Shown here: piece after piece, positions 50,041 to 59,203 of the stretch | How the letters are laid out: each line of letters begins with the position of its first letter | Position numbering within the stretch: the stretch's first letter is position 1 | Assembly: GCA_000993595.1 (NCBI GenBank) | Contig: LBWJ01000008.1 | Location: forward strand, 1-64,000 | Reading direction: 5' to 3' | Origin: Candidatus Peregrinibacteria bacterium GW2011_GWC2_39_14 | GTDB taxonomy: Bacteria; Patescibacteriota; Gracilibacteria; UBA1369; UBA12463 | Length of the DNA: 64,000 bases | Notes under the pieces: generated by a model | Told to the model about the DNA's origin: nothing | The model's input: the letters and a program-made list of their open reading frames with translations, nothing else | Databases searched by the model: none | Program-made: the position numbers and the translations under genes

Positions 50041-50733
50041 TTATTTTTTTAATAAATCTTTTTTCAGAATCTGCATAATAGTAACGGGGTCATATAATTC
50101 CGGTTTCAATGAATCTCCGGAAAAACGAGTTATAGGGTAAAGGCTGTATTTATTATCTTTGCTGACAATTATGAAAATATAATGGAGCTGAAGAACTTCC
50201 AACATGGCTTTGTCATAACCGCTTGAACGTGGCCATTTTTCTTCGACATTTTGCAGTTCCACAGCCAATCTGTTGCCACCAATGCCAACGACTCTCCATC
50301 CAGATAACCCTTGAGGTACGATTGTTAATAAAACCCTTATGCTATTGTCGTAAACAACTGAAAAATACCATGAAGTGGGTTTCACTACCGATATAAAGTT
50401 GGTGTCAGACGTGTAATTGCTTATGTCATCATTGAGGATGGCATAATTTCTATATGCATTGCCAAGGGTGGCTTCTTTAATTTCTTGTTGATTTGAAAAA
50501 CCATAACTTTTTAGTGCACTTGGGTCGGCAATTAAGGAGTCTAATAACGAGGGTAATTCTTTTTTTGCAGCTGTTACAACGCCTGAAGGAGGGTCGACGT
50601 CTAAATGTGGTCGTAAATACCAATAAATCATTCCAGCCACTATGGCGGTAATAATTATTATAACAACAAAAATTATCCAGTTTTTATTACTATTTTTTTG
50701 ATCTGCGTAATAAGCTTGGATCTCTTGTTCCAT
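50041..50733 (-). CDS. Membrane-anchored hypothetical protein, 230 aa
   Basis: A single membrane helix at about 19-42 after a short polar start, then a soluble domain of about 185 residues that looks mixed alpha/beta and probably lies outside the membrane. No motif is recognised. It is followed by the SemiSWEET gene with a 4-nt gap, so the two are co-transcribed. Confidence 0.75.
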   Translation of the reverse strand: MEQEIQAYYADQKNSNKNWIIFVVIIIITAIVAGMIYWYLRPHLDVDPPSGVVTAAKKELPSLLDSLIADPSALKSYGFSNQQEIKEATLGNAYRNYAILNDDISNYTSDTNFISVVKPTSWYFSVVYDNSIRVLLTIVPQGLSGWRVVGIGGNRLAVELQNVEEKWPRSSGYDKAMLEVLQLHYIFIIVSKDNKYSLYPITRFSGDSLKPELYDPVTIMQILKKDLLKK

Positions 50734-50754
50734 ATCGTAAATTGTTATTTATTC

Positions 50755-50840
50755 TGGTGCCGGGGAAGGGACTTGAACCCTTATACTCTTGCGAGCACAC
50801 GCACCTGAAACGTGCGCGTCTGCCATTCCGCCACCCCGGC
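50755..50840 (-). tRNA. tRNA-Leu(CAG)
   Basis: An 86-nt class II tRNA with acceptor GCCGGGG/CCCCGGC, a D arm with GGCGGAATGGCAGACGC, an anticodon stem CACGT/GCGTG around TTCAGGT (anticodon CAG), a long variable arm GTGCTCGCAAGAGTATA and a T loop GGTTCAAGTCC. The CCA end is encoded. It reads the CUG codon. It sits just upstream of a Nudix gene on the opposite strand. Confidence 0.95.
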
Positions 50841-50917
50841 AATATAGATTTTCAGGTAAATATTTCCTAAAAACCAAAGAATAAGTTATCATATATCCGG
50901 CTTTTTAACCATAAAAA

Positions 50918-51346
50918 ATGCCTGAAATTAGAGAAAAATCTTGCGGAATAGTCCTTGTGAATCGCGGCGAAAATGATGACTCCGAGGTGAAATTTTTGCT
51001 TTTGCATTATCCGCAGGGGCATTTTGATTTTGCAAAAGGTCACGTTGAAGCGGGGGAAACAGAGCTTGAAACCGCAGCTCGCGAACTAAAAGAAGAAACC
51101 GGAATTTCAGAAATCGAATTTTATGAAGGTTTTCGCGAAAAGATTAGTTATAAATTTCGATACGAAGGGAAAATGATTTATAAAGATGTCTATTTTTTTA
51201 TCGCCGAAACACACGAAACAAAAGTCGTTCTTTCGCATGAGCATCAGGGTTCCGGCTGGTTTGTATACGAAGAAGCGCGCAAAAAAATCACATTTGATCA
51301 GTCAAGAAAAGTTCTGGAAAAAGCGCATGAGTATTTGGTAAAATAA
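50918..51346 (+). CDS. Nudix hydrolase
   Basis: A 142-aa protein with a complete Nudix box at residues 41-63 (GHVEAGE...REL.EETGI) that binds the metals for cleaving nucleoside-diphosphate-linked substrates. The close spacing of features before the box (YPQGHFDFAKGH) resembles diadenosine tetraphosphate hydrolases. It lies 33 nt before pepA. Confidence 0.9.
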   Translation: MPEIREKSCGIVLVNRGENDDSEVKFLLLHYPQGHFDFAKGHVEAGETELETAARELKEETGISEIEFYEGFREKISYKFRYEGKMIYKDVYFFIAETHETKVVLSHEHQGSGWFVYEEARKKITFDQSRKVLEKAHEYLVK

Positions 51347-51379
51347 AAACGCACTAATTTTTTTAAACCTCACATATTT

Positions 51380-52852
51380 ATGAAAACAAAATTTATTTCA
51401 TCGTTATCGCACTCTGAAAAAGTTTTGATTGTTCCGATTTACACTTTCAAAAAATCTTTATTCACGCATTCGATTCCACAAGATCTCGTGAAACTCATTT
51501 CTGCTGCATTTAAAGCCAAAGATTTCGAATGTAAAGATGATGAAATTTATACAATAAACGGCGAACAAAAACTAATTTTTATCAGCCTCTCTGAAAAAGA
51601 AAAACTAGATTCCGCAAAAGTAAGAAACGCATTCGCGAACGGATTCAAAAAAGCAAAATCATTCAAGAAAAAATCCGTCGCTGTTTTCTTGTACGCCGAA
51701 CTTGAAAGATTTGCGCAAGAAATTGCGGAAGGAATTGGGCTTTCAAATTATGACGTTGCGAAATATAAAACAGGCGAAGGGCTTGAAGAGCTTAAGAAAG
51801 CGGAAATCGAGGAAGTTATATTTATAACAAAAGATGAAAAAAAGTTTGCACCAGCACTTCAAAAAGGTCTAAAAATTGCCGACGCCGTGAACACTGTTAA
51901 AGAAATGACAAACGCGCCGGCAAACATTTTATCTCCAAAAGATTTTGCAGAAAAATCACAAAAACTAGCAAAAAAATACGGTTATAAAATTGAAATTCTT
52001 GAGAAAAAAGCACTCCAAAAACTCGGACTCAATACTCTTCTCGCGGTCAATGCAGGAGCGGATAAGGAAGATCAGGAAGCGCGCCTTGTAATCCTCAAAT
52101 ACATGCCTATCAAAAATCAGGAACCGATCGCGATCGTTGGAAAAGGCGTAATTTTTGATACCGGCGGATATAACTTGAAACCAAGCAAGCATCTTGACGA
52201 CATGCAAGGCGACAAAGCCGGAGCATGTGCTGTTTTTGGCTTGTTTGAGCTGTTATCACAATTAAAAATTCAGCAAAACGTAATTGGCGTTATGGCGATT
52301 ACGGAAAATCTCGTTGGTCCTCGCGCGTTTAAACCGGCCGATATTGTCACTTCTTATTCCGGCAAAACAATTGAAATTGTGGATACCGATGCTGAAGGTC
52401 GTTTGATTCTTGCAGACGCGCTCGCATACGCAAACAAAAATTTCAAACCTCGTTATATGATTGATATTGCAACTCTCACCGGCGCTTGCGTTGTGGCCCT
52501 TGGGGATAGATATGCCGCTACAATGGGCAATGACGATAAATTGAACAAGCTCCTTATTGAATCCGGAAAACGCACAGACGAGCTTGTTTGGGAGCTTCCA
52601 ATGCATCCGGATTTTGACAAGAAGACAAAATCAAAAATCGCAGATCTTCAAAATGTCGAACACGGATCAGGCTACATGGCGGGCTCTTCCAAGGGTGGCG
52701 CATTTTTAAAACACTTTGTTGATAAAACAAAATGGGCGCATCTTGATATTGCGGGAACAGCATTCACGCATGACCCAAAACCATATGAGCAAGATAGAGC
52801 AACGGGATTCGGTGTCCGATTGCTACTGGATTTCTTGGAAAATCTAAAATAG
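51380..52852 (+). CDS. pepA: Leucyl aminopeptidase (M17)
   Basis: A 490-aa protein of the M17 leucyl aminopeptidase family. It has the metal-binding KGVIFDTGG (about 253-261) and VDTDAEGRL (about 333-341; the usual Asn of NTDAEGRL is Asp), and GDKAGACAV. The enzyme removes N-terminal residues using two divalent metals and usually acts as a hexamer. The ATG follows AAACCTCACATATTT, one of several genes with an ACCTCAC motif instead of a Shine-Dalgarno sequence. Confidence 0.92.
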   Translation: MKTKFISSLSHSEKVLIVPIYTFKKSLFTHSIPQDLVKLISAAFKAKDFECKDDEIYTINGEQKLIFISLSEKEKLDSAKVRNAFANGFKKAKSFKKKSVAVFLYAELERFAQEIAEGIGLSNYDVAKYKTGEGLEELKKAEIEEVIFITKDEKKFAPALQKGLKIADAVNTVKEMTNAPANILSPKDFAEKSQKLAKKYGYKIEILEKKALQKLGLNTLLAVNAGADKEDQEARLVILKYMPIKNQEPIAIVGKGVIFDTGGYNLKPSKHLDDMQGDKAGACAVFGLFELLSQLKIQQNVIGVMAITENLVGPRAFKPADIVTSYSGKTIEIVDTDAEGRLILADALAYANKNFKPRYMIDIATLTGACVVALGDRYAATMGNDDKLNKLLIESGKRTDELVWELPMHPDFDKKTKSKIADLQNVEHGSGYMAGSSKGGAFLKHFVDKTKWAHLDIAGTAFTHDPKPYEQDRATGFGVRLLLDFLENLK

Positions 52853-53197
52853 TTTTTAATTTAAAAAATTACAAAAAAAAGTAGATTTCTATCGAAAATC
52901 AATCTTGAAGATGTGACGATTTATACAAAATAGACGGTGCGACAAGTTTCTACGTCAGATTGTAAAATTTTATTCTTAAAACTTCAAAATAGGCTTTAAA
53001 TAAAGACGTACAAAAATATACACGTTGACGGAATTAGCCCGTCAATTTGCTGGCGACGGGTTTCAACCGACAGTTTGATTTTTCGCCATACCTATGCGAA
53101 AAAAGGCATTTTAAATTTGAAATAAATTTCCCTTTTTGACAATATTACGGAATGACATAATTAAATCACGCAAAAAATTTAAATAACCAAAAAAACC
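52853..53197. other. 345-nt intergenic region with two hairpins
   Basis: I see no gene here. TTGACGG/CCGTCAA (53025-53045, 7-nt loop) is a perfect hairpin without a U-tract, so it may be an operator or RNA stem. A second stem with A/T-rich arms, TTTTTCGC...GCGAAAAA (53079-53104), could terminate transcription in both directions. A TTGACA at about 53136-53141 may be the -35 box of the next gene, but its -10 is poor. Confidence 0.55.
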
Positions 53198-55273
53198 ATG
53201 ATACAAGAAAAATTTGAAAGAACAGAAGTGTCGAGAAGGGTGGCCGGCGCGGTAATAACTTTATTTGCGCTTATGTTAAATCTTGGCATTATGCCAGATG
53301 CAAAAGCGGCGGCCGCTCCGACTTTGAGCGTAGATTCGATGACTGTTAATGTAGGCGACATCGCGTCTGTACCGATTAGAGTATATGCGATGACAAATGT
53401 AACAGCCATGACTTTAGATGCAAGCTATGACGATACAAAATTGTCATTTCAGTCCATTGATGTTTTTGGAATTGATGAAAATGGTCTCATGTCAATTAAC
53501 GTGGATATTCCTGGAAAAGTGACAATAGATTGGATGTCGGTTACAAACACTCCTTTAGTATTAGACAATCAGGGCATTATTAGTCTAAATTTTAGCGTTA
53601 TTTCCGGTTTTGGGACGACAACGCAAGTGGATTTGACAGTGCCGTCGACTTCAATAATAGACGCAACGGGCGTTGATATAACAAGTTCTTATACTTTTAA
53701 TCCGGGAACGATAACTATTAATTCAGTAGGAACATTTTTAAATATTCATGATACCCTTTTATTAAGCGGAATAAATAATAATTTAGAGACATGCGATCTT
53801 TCGCCAACGGCATGTGATGGAATTTATTTTGAAGATCCTGCGGTAGGAAAAATTACATTCGTTGGACCATTAGACGTAAGCGACATTGCAACGATAACGC
53901 TGCTTCAGGATCCGATAAGTTATATATCTTTCCAGAACGTGGGGGGTTTTTCCATAGTGATTTTTAATGGCGGTGCTTCGACTGTTTTATCAAGCGCTCA
54001 ATTAAAAGTGGATTTCTATAATTTCTCAGCCGGATTAACTTTAAACGATATAACATTTATGATTTGGGATAATGATACAGGGGCTGAAATCAATAATGCT
54101 ACGATATTAAGCAACGAAGCATATAATGGAACAACGGTTTCTTTTAATGCAGCGCATCCGGCAACTTTTTATGCATTTGAAAATTCCGTAATGATTCCGC
54201 CTGTTTTAACAGAGGTGACTCCGGTTCCAAGCATTACGAATAACGCAAATCCTGCATATACTTTCAACACTGACAAAGAGGGTACCATTACTTTAAATGG
54301 AGGATGTGGATCTGCGACTACAGACGTAGTGGTAGGTGATAATACGATTACTTTAACTGATCCAATGAGAGCTCCTTTGGCTGATGATGTGTATTTATGT
54401 GTAATTGATGAGACTGATTTAGCGGGAAATGTCACTTCAATGCAAATGAGTCAGTTCACAGTGGATGCAGTGGGGCCAGCCGCTCCGGTGATTATTAATT
54501 TTTTAAATGCGATAGATAATACGAATAAAAACAATTTTAGTTTTGATGGAACAGGTGAAGTAAATATGCCTTTTAATTATGCGGTAACGGATAGCGCGGC
54601 ATCATCGGTAACGGGTTCAGGCATGATTGATGCGGCAGGCGTATTTTCCGTCAGTGGCGTTGATTTATCTACATTGGCGGACGGTGTTTTGACTTTGGAC
54701 GTTTATATATCAGACGTTGCAGGGAATATTAGCGTTTATGCTACAAAAACGATTACAAAAAATACAACCGTAATTGTTAATTTAGTTTTAAGACCGGGCT
54801 GGAATTTAATAACTTTACCGGTTCAACCTGTTGATAGTATTACAAATCAACAAATTAATTACACAGCTGAAACATTGGGAAGCTTATTGGGTGCGGACGT
54901 TGTTTCGCAATGGATAGACACAAATCAACAGTATGGAAGCCATATAGTGGGATTGCCTATAAACAATTTTCCAATTGCGATTTCTAAAGGATTTTTCGTA
55001 CACGTTAATGCCGGCACAACAATTGCAATGAACGGTTCATCAATTAACAACGTCGTATATTCGCCACTTTCGATTGGTTGGAATGCGTTGGGATGGAACA
55101 ATCTTGCGATAGGTGCGACAACAGCCGGTGTTTTTGGAGCGTCATTAACTGGAGTTAATGTTGTTTCAAAATTTGATAGCGCAACGCAACTGTGGGTGAG
55201 TCACATAATAAATTTGCCTATTGGCGATTTTACGATCAATCCCGGAGACGGAGTTTTTGTGAACAAACAATAG
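53198..55273 (+). CDS. Secreted protein with cohesin-like and Ig-like domains
   Basis: A 691-aa exoprotein with a long signal peptide (hydrophobic core about 15-36, cleavage near ADAKAAA). The first domain (about 40-170) resembles cohesin: VNVGDIASVPIRV...YDDTKLSF...LNFSV. Next are further beta domains (one with Cys in ETCDLSPTACDGIYF) and an Ig-like region (about 340-520). The C-terminus has two repeats of a GWN-x-L-x-LP ... SHI-x-LPI-x-xF-x-I-x-xG-x-FV unit, separated by about 80 residues. No dockerin or cell-wall anchor is seen. It is followed after 34 nt by the SLH protein. Confidence 0.78.
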   Translation: MIQEKFERTEVSRRVAGAVITLFALMLNLGIMPDAKAAAAPTLSVDSMTVNVGDIASVPIRVYAMTNVTAMTLDASYDDTKLSFQSIDVFGIDENGLMSINVDIPGKVTIDWMSVTNTPLVLDNQGIISLNFSVISGFGTTTQVDLTVPSTSIIDATGVDITSSYTFNPGTITINSVGTFLNIHDTLLLSGINNNLETCDLSPTACDGIYFEDPAVGKITFVGPLDVSDIATITLLQDPISYISFQNVGGFSIVIFNGGASTVLSSAQLKVDFYNFSAGLTLNDITFMIWDNDTGAEINNATILSNEAYNGTTVSFNAAHPATFYAFENSVMIPPVLTEVTPVPSITNNANPAYTFNTDKEGTITLNGGCGSATTDVVVGDNTITLTDPMRAPLADDVYLCVIDETDLAGNVTSMQMSQFTVDAVGPAAPVIINFLNAIDNTNKNNFSFDGTGEVNMPFNYAVTDSAASSVTGSGMIDAAGVFSVSGVDLSTLADGVLTLDVYISDVAGNISVYATKTITKNTTVIVNLVLRPGWNLITLPVQPVDSITNQQINYTAETLGSLLGADVVSQWIDTNQQYGSHIVGLPINNFPIAISKGFFVHVNAGTTIAMNGSSINNVVYSPLSIGWNALGWNNLAIGATTAGVFGASLTGVNVVSKFDSATQLWVSHIINLPIGDFTINPGDGVFVNKQ

Positions 55274-55307
55274 AGCTTTATATATATAACTTTTTAACCA
55301 AAAAACT

Positions 55308-57863
55308 ATGATTAAAATCAAAAAAACGGTTTCAAAAATCACAATTGCAGCAATGATGGCGGTGTTATTATCTTTTTTTCAGACCGGTTCGATAACTGCA
55401 TTGGCGGCACAAGGATGCGCTTTAAACTCACTTTATGGAACGGTGACCGTAAACGGTGTCGCAACAGACGGAGCGACGGTAACTTTAACGGACTTAACGA
55501 ATGGAGCTCCGGCTCTTTCCACGACAACGGCAAGTGGCGGAATATATTTAATTGAATCGGCAAATCTAAACGTTTGTGCGGTTGTTGGTGATCACATTCA
55601 GGTAACCGCATCAATGAACAGTGCAAGCGCAGATGCATTTGTGAACTATGCAGCGCAAGCACTGACAAATATAGATTTAACATTATCAACTGATATATTA
55701 ACGTCGATTTCAATTACGCCATCAAGCGTAGGGATATTATTGGTTGGTGCAACTCAGCAATTTTCCGCATCAGCTTTGAATCAAAATGGAGTCGCAATGA
55801 ATCCTCAGCCAACGATAGTTTGGGCATCGAACACTACGTCGGTTGCAACAATCGATCAGTCGGGACTTTTAACTGCCATTGGTGCAGGAACGACGAGCGT
55901 TAGCGCTGCAAACGGTTCGATTATGGCAAACGTTTCGGTTTCAGTTACAGATCCTGTTCCAACACCTGTCCTAACATCAATCACAGTTTCTCCTGCAACA
56001 GCAACAATCAACACAGGAGCAACACAACAATATACAGCTTCAGCGCTTGATCAAAACAATGTGGCTATGAATCCACAACCAACCTTTACATTCACATCAA
56101 GCAATACAGCTGTTGCAACAATCGATGCTTCAGGTCTTGCAACAGGAGTCACAGCAGGTGGTCCTGTTACAATCACAGCAACAAGTGGAGCAGTCTCAGG
56201 AACGACAACTCTAACAGTCACAACTCCGCCTACAGGGGACACGATTCCTCCACAGGTAGTTTCTGCTATTGCGACAACGCCGACAACAATACAAATAACT
56301 TTCGACGAAGAGCTGCAAAATAACGCAACTAACGGCCCAAAATCAAGCGATTTTACAATATATAACAATGCAACGGCGACGAAAAAATCTTTAACTATCG
56401 CAAGCATTTCTTATAATGCAAAAGTTGTAACAATTGGTTTATTAGACGCAATATTGCTTGGAGATACGCCGAATTTTGATATCAACACAGTAACGCCGGG
56501 AACAATAATCGACTTAGCAGGAAACGTCTTTGATTCAACAACTTATAGTCATCTAATCGTTGATGGGATTGGCCCGGCCGTTTCAATCGCACCCGCATTA
56601 GCAGTTGCGAAGATCGGCCAAAATATAACGCTTACGCCAACGTCATCCGATGTGTTCAGTGGGATAGGCGGTTATACATGGGATTTTGGCGATGGATCAG
56701 CCTTGATTCCGGGAACGGGAGAGCCGATTCCGGTTACATACGCATATGGTTATGCGGGAGAATTCACGATAAAATTAACAGTTAAAGATGTTAATAATAA
56801 CGCAACGGACGCCACTACAAAAGCAATGATAGGCTTATTAACAAAGCATAAGAGTGACGACGGTGGATTGGAAATGGAATTTGAAGACATGCCGGACGGA
56901 GAATATAATTTAACGATGGACAAGAAAACTGAATCCGGAGAAGATATGACAGGATTTAAGGTCGGAGGAATATACTACGAAATAACTTCATCGGTTCCAA
57001 ACGGTCAATTCTCTGCAAATATGACATTTGATTATCCGGACGTGGATAATAACGGCGTAGTCGACAACACATCGATAAATGAAAACGACTTAAATGTATA
57101 TTACAGAAATGGATCAAAATGGGATCTAGTTCCTACCACATTGAGAGACAGCGTAAACAACAAATTAACTGTAAAGGTTAACCATTTCAGTAAATACGCT
57201 TTATTGGCTATAGATACGTCGACATCAGGAAGCACCGGAGGTAGCGGTGGCGGCGGCGGAGGAGGTGGCGGTGGATTAGTTATTTCAGGTGGTGGAAGTG
57301 GATCATACGTAGCTCTGCAATCATCAGATATAGCTCCTCCATTCACAGACATTGAAAATCATTGGGCGCGACAATACATTGAAGATTTGAGACTTAAAGG
57401 AGAGATTGTTGGAACAACGATCGGTAATTTCTCGCCGGATGTAACATTAACAAGAGCTGAACTCGTAAGGATGGTTCTGAATGCTTATAACATTCCAACA
57501 CGAGACAGTTCAAAAGAAGAATTATTCAAGGATATTATGGGATCTGAACAATATGCTCCATATATTGCAGGCGCAAAAGCAGTTGGAATAATTAACGGAT
57601 ATGATGACGGGACATTTAGACCAAATCTTCCGGTAACGAGAGTGGAAGCGTTAAAGGTATTGCTTGAAGCTTCAAAGAAAGATTTAGCAATATCAATGGC
57701 GGCAACATATCCGGACACAAGCACAGATCAGTGGTATTCAAGATATGTAGTTTATGCAAAAGCAGCCGGAATCATAAGCGGGTTTCCGGATGGAACTTTT
57801 AGGCCACTAGCAAATGTAACCAGAGCGGAATTTGCAAAAATGGCTTTTATGGCTCAGAGATAA
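55308..57863 (+). CDS. S-layer protein with three SLH domains
   Basis: An 851-aa protein with a signal peptide, a carboxypeptidase-like Ig domain (about 35-125), two BIG2 domains (LTSISITPSS and LTSITVSPAT starts, with AxVATID.SGL motifs), an SbsA-type Ig segment (ATTPTTIQITFDEELQN), a PKD domain (YTWDFGDG...YAYGYAGEFTIKLTVKD), a Gly-rich spacer (about 640-655) and three C-terminal SLH modules (about 680-850, with DIENHWARQYIE, GYDDGTFRPN.PVTR and GFPDGTFRP..NVTRAEF). SLH modules bind pyruvylated or similar wall polymers. It probably coats the cell or anchors neighbours. A terminator follows. Confidence 0.93.
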   Translation: MIKIKKTVSKITIAAMMAVLLSFFQTGSITALAAQGCALNSLYGTVTVNGVATDGATVTLTDLTNGAPALSTTTASGGIYLIESANLNVCAVVGDHIQVTASMNSASADAFVNYAAQALTNIDLTLSTDILTSISITPSSVGILLVGATQQFSASALNQNGVAMNPQPTIVWASNTTSVATIDQSGLLTAIGAGTTSVSAANGSIMANVSVSVTDPVPTPVLTSITVSPATATINTGATQQYTASALDQNNVAMNPQPTFTFTSSNTAVATIDASGLATGVTAGGPVTITATSGAVSGTTTLTVTTPPTGDTIPPQVVSAIATTPTTIQITFDEELQNNATNGPKSSDFTIYNNATATKKSLTIASISYNAKVVTIGLLDAILLGDTPNFDINTVTPGTIIDLAGNVFDSTTYSHLIVDGIGPAVSIAPALAVAKIGQNITLTPTSSDVFSGIGGYTWDFGDGSALIPGTGEPIPVTYAYGYAGEFTIKLTVKDVNNNATDATTKAMIGLLTKHKSDDGGLEMEFEDMPDGEYNLTMDKKTESGEDMTGFKVGGIYYEITSSVPNGQFSANMTFDYPDVDNNGVVDNTSINENDLNVYYRNGSKWDLVPTTLRDSVNNKLTVKVNHFSKYALLAIDTSTSGSTGGSGGGGGGGGGGLVISGGGSGSYVALQSSDIAPPFTDIENHWARQYIEDLRLKGEIVGTTIGNFSPDVTLTRAELVRMVLNAYNIPTRDSSKEELFKDIMGSEQYAPYIAGAKAVGIINGYDDGTFRPNLPVTRVEALKVLLEASKKDLAISMAATYPDTSTDQWYSRYVVYAKAAGIISGFPDGTFRPLANVTRAEFAKMAFMAQR

Positions 57864-57899
57864 GATAAAAGTAAACAAATGGGGAGGGGTTTCAGGGGG

Positions 57900-57932
57900 A
57901 TTGGGCCTTCGTAACAATCGGAGGCCCTTTCA
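57900..57932 (+). terminator. Terminator after the SLH gene
   Basis: GGGCCT (57903-57908) pairs with AGGCCC (57922-57927), followed by TTTC; the U-tract is short. Confidence 0.6.
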
Positions 57933-57950
57933 AGAAAGAGGAAAAAATGA

Positions 57951-57956
57951 TATAAT
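57951..57956 (+). promoter_or_regulatory. Extended -10 of the S8 protease gene
   Basis: TGA-TATAAT with TATAAT at 57951-57956; the ATG at 57963 is 7 nt further, so the mRNA is probably leaderless. Confidence 0.6.
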
Positions 57957-57962
57957 TAATCG

Positions 57963-59171
57963 ATGAAAATGAAAAGCAAAAAGACAATAATATTAATTTT
58001 AGGAATCGTTTTCGCTGCGATTTATTTTGCAATTTTTATATTTAACATTTGTATAACCGGTGACGTAAATGAAAAGTTGGCTTTATTAAATGCAAAATAT
58101 GGTCTAACTGAAGCGGAAACAGTTGATAGTGCGCTAACGGAGAAAAAAATAGACTCGTTATTTTTTAGAGAAATATCTATGACGAGCGTATTAAATGTTT
58201 TGAAGCCAAAAAAAGAATTAATTGTAAAACTTAATGATGAAAATAATGTCCAAGAAGGCCCGCTTAAAAACATTTTTGTTTTAAAATTACGCACAGATTC
58301 TGACGTAAAAGAGATAGCCAAAGATTATGAGAACATTGACTTAGTGGCTTATGCTGAGCCAAATTATGAGCTGGAGATGAATGCGGAATCCGTTGAATTG
58401 TTGGAAGATACGAATGAGCCGAAAGAAGCTTTAGAGGCACCGGAAGACGCGCCGAAAAATCTTATTGTTACAGTCGCGCTTATTGATTCCGGCATTGATG
58501 CAAATCATAAAGATTTAAAGGGCAGAATTATTCAAGGTTGGAATTTTATGAATGGATCAAGTATTACAGACGACAATGTTGGTCATGGAACTCACATTGC
58601 AGGAATAATCGCGAGGAATTCAACGTTCGCGAAAATCATGCCATTGAAATTTACAGACGGTAAAAACGGCGGAAGAATAAGTGATTTAATAAAAGCGATA
58701 AAGTTTGCGTCTGATAAAAACGTAAATATTATAAATTTGAGTTTGGGATTGCAGGAAAAATCAAAATCATTGGAAGAGGCGACTGCATACGCTTTTGTGA
58801 AAGGAGCAATCGTTGTGGCGGCCGCCGGGAATTACAATAGTGAAAATGAATATTATCCGGCCGCGTTTAATAACGTTTTTGCTGTTGCGGCACTTAATAA
58901 AAACAGAGAAAAATTATATCAAAGTGATTTTGGTAAATGGGTTGATTATTCAACTGAAGCGCAAGACGTTTTAAGTTCTTTGCCGGGAGATAGATATGGT
59001 TACGCAACCGGGACATCTCAAGCAACACCATTTTTAACAGCAAAAATAGCAGACATAATCGCAACAAATAATATCTTTGATTCACCACGAATAAATCGCG
59101 AACTCAGAAAGGCGTCAAGAATTATTAACAAAGGCGAATTTTCCGGAATGCTTGGTCGCGAACTCTTATAA
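57963..59171 (+). CDS. Subtilisin-like serine protease (S8)
   Basis: A 402-aa protein with an N-terminal membrane helix (about 8-30), an I9-like propeptide region (about 85-145), and an S8 catalytic domain with Asp (ALIDSGID, D175), His (GHGTHIAG, H208) and Ser (GTSQATP, S352). It should act outside the membrane and could process or shed the surface proteins encoded just upstream. A leaderless start is predicted from the -10 box at 57951-57956. Confidence 0.92.
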   Translation: MKMKSKKTIILILGIVFAAIYFAIFIFNICITGDVNEKLALLNAKYGLTEAETVDSALTEKKIDSLFFREISMTSVLNVLKPKKELIVKLNDENNVQEGPLKNIFVLKLRTDSDVKEIAKDYENIDLVAYAEPNYELEMNAESVELLEDTNEPKEALEAPEDAPKNLIVTVALIDSGIDANHKDLKGRIIQGWNFMNGSSITDDNVGHGTHIAGIIARNSTFAKIMPLKFTDGKNGGRISDLIKAIKFASDKNVNIINLSLGLQEKSKSLEEATAYAFVKGAIVVAAAGNYNSENEYYPAAFNNVFAVAALNKNREKLYQSDFGKWVDYSTEAQDVLSSLPGDRYGYATGTSQATPFLTAKIADIIATNNIFDSPRINRELRKASRIINKGEFSGMLGRELL

Positions 59172-59203
59172 GTTTTGACCTTTGGATTTTGAGCTTTGAA
59201 ATT
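59171..59203. repeat. TTTTGACCTTTGG-type word repeat
   Basis: AGTTTTGACCTTTGGATTTTGAGCTTTGAA, related to the runs inside mtaB and at 40783-40816. Confidence 0.6.

Noticed and set aside
53025..53045. TTGACGG/CCGTCAA hairpin as the pepA terminator
   Set aside because: It has no T-run after it; the A/T-armed stem at 53079-53104 is a better candidate.
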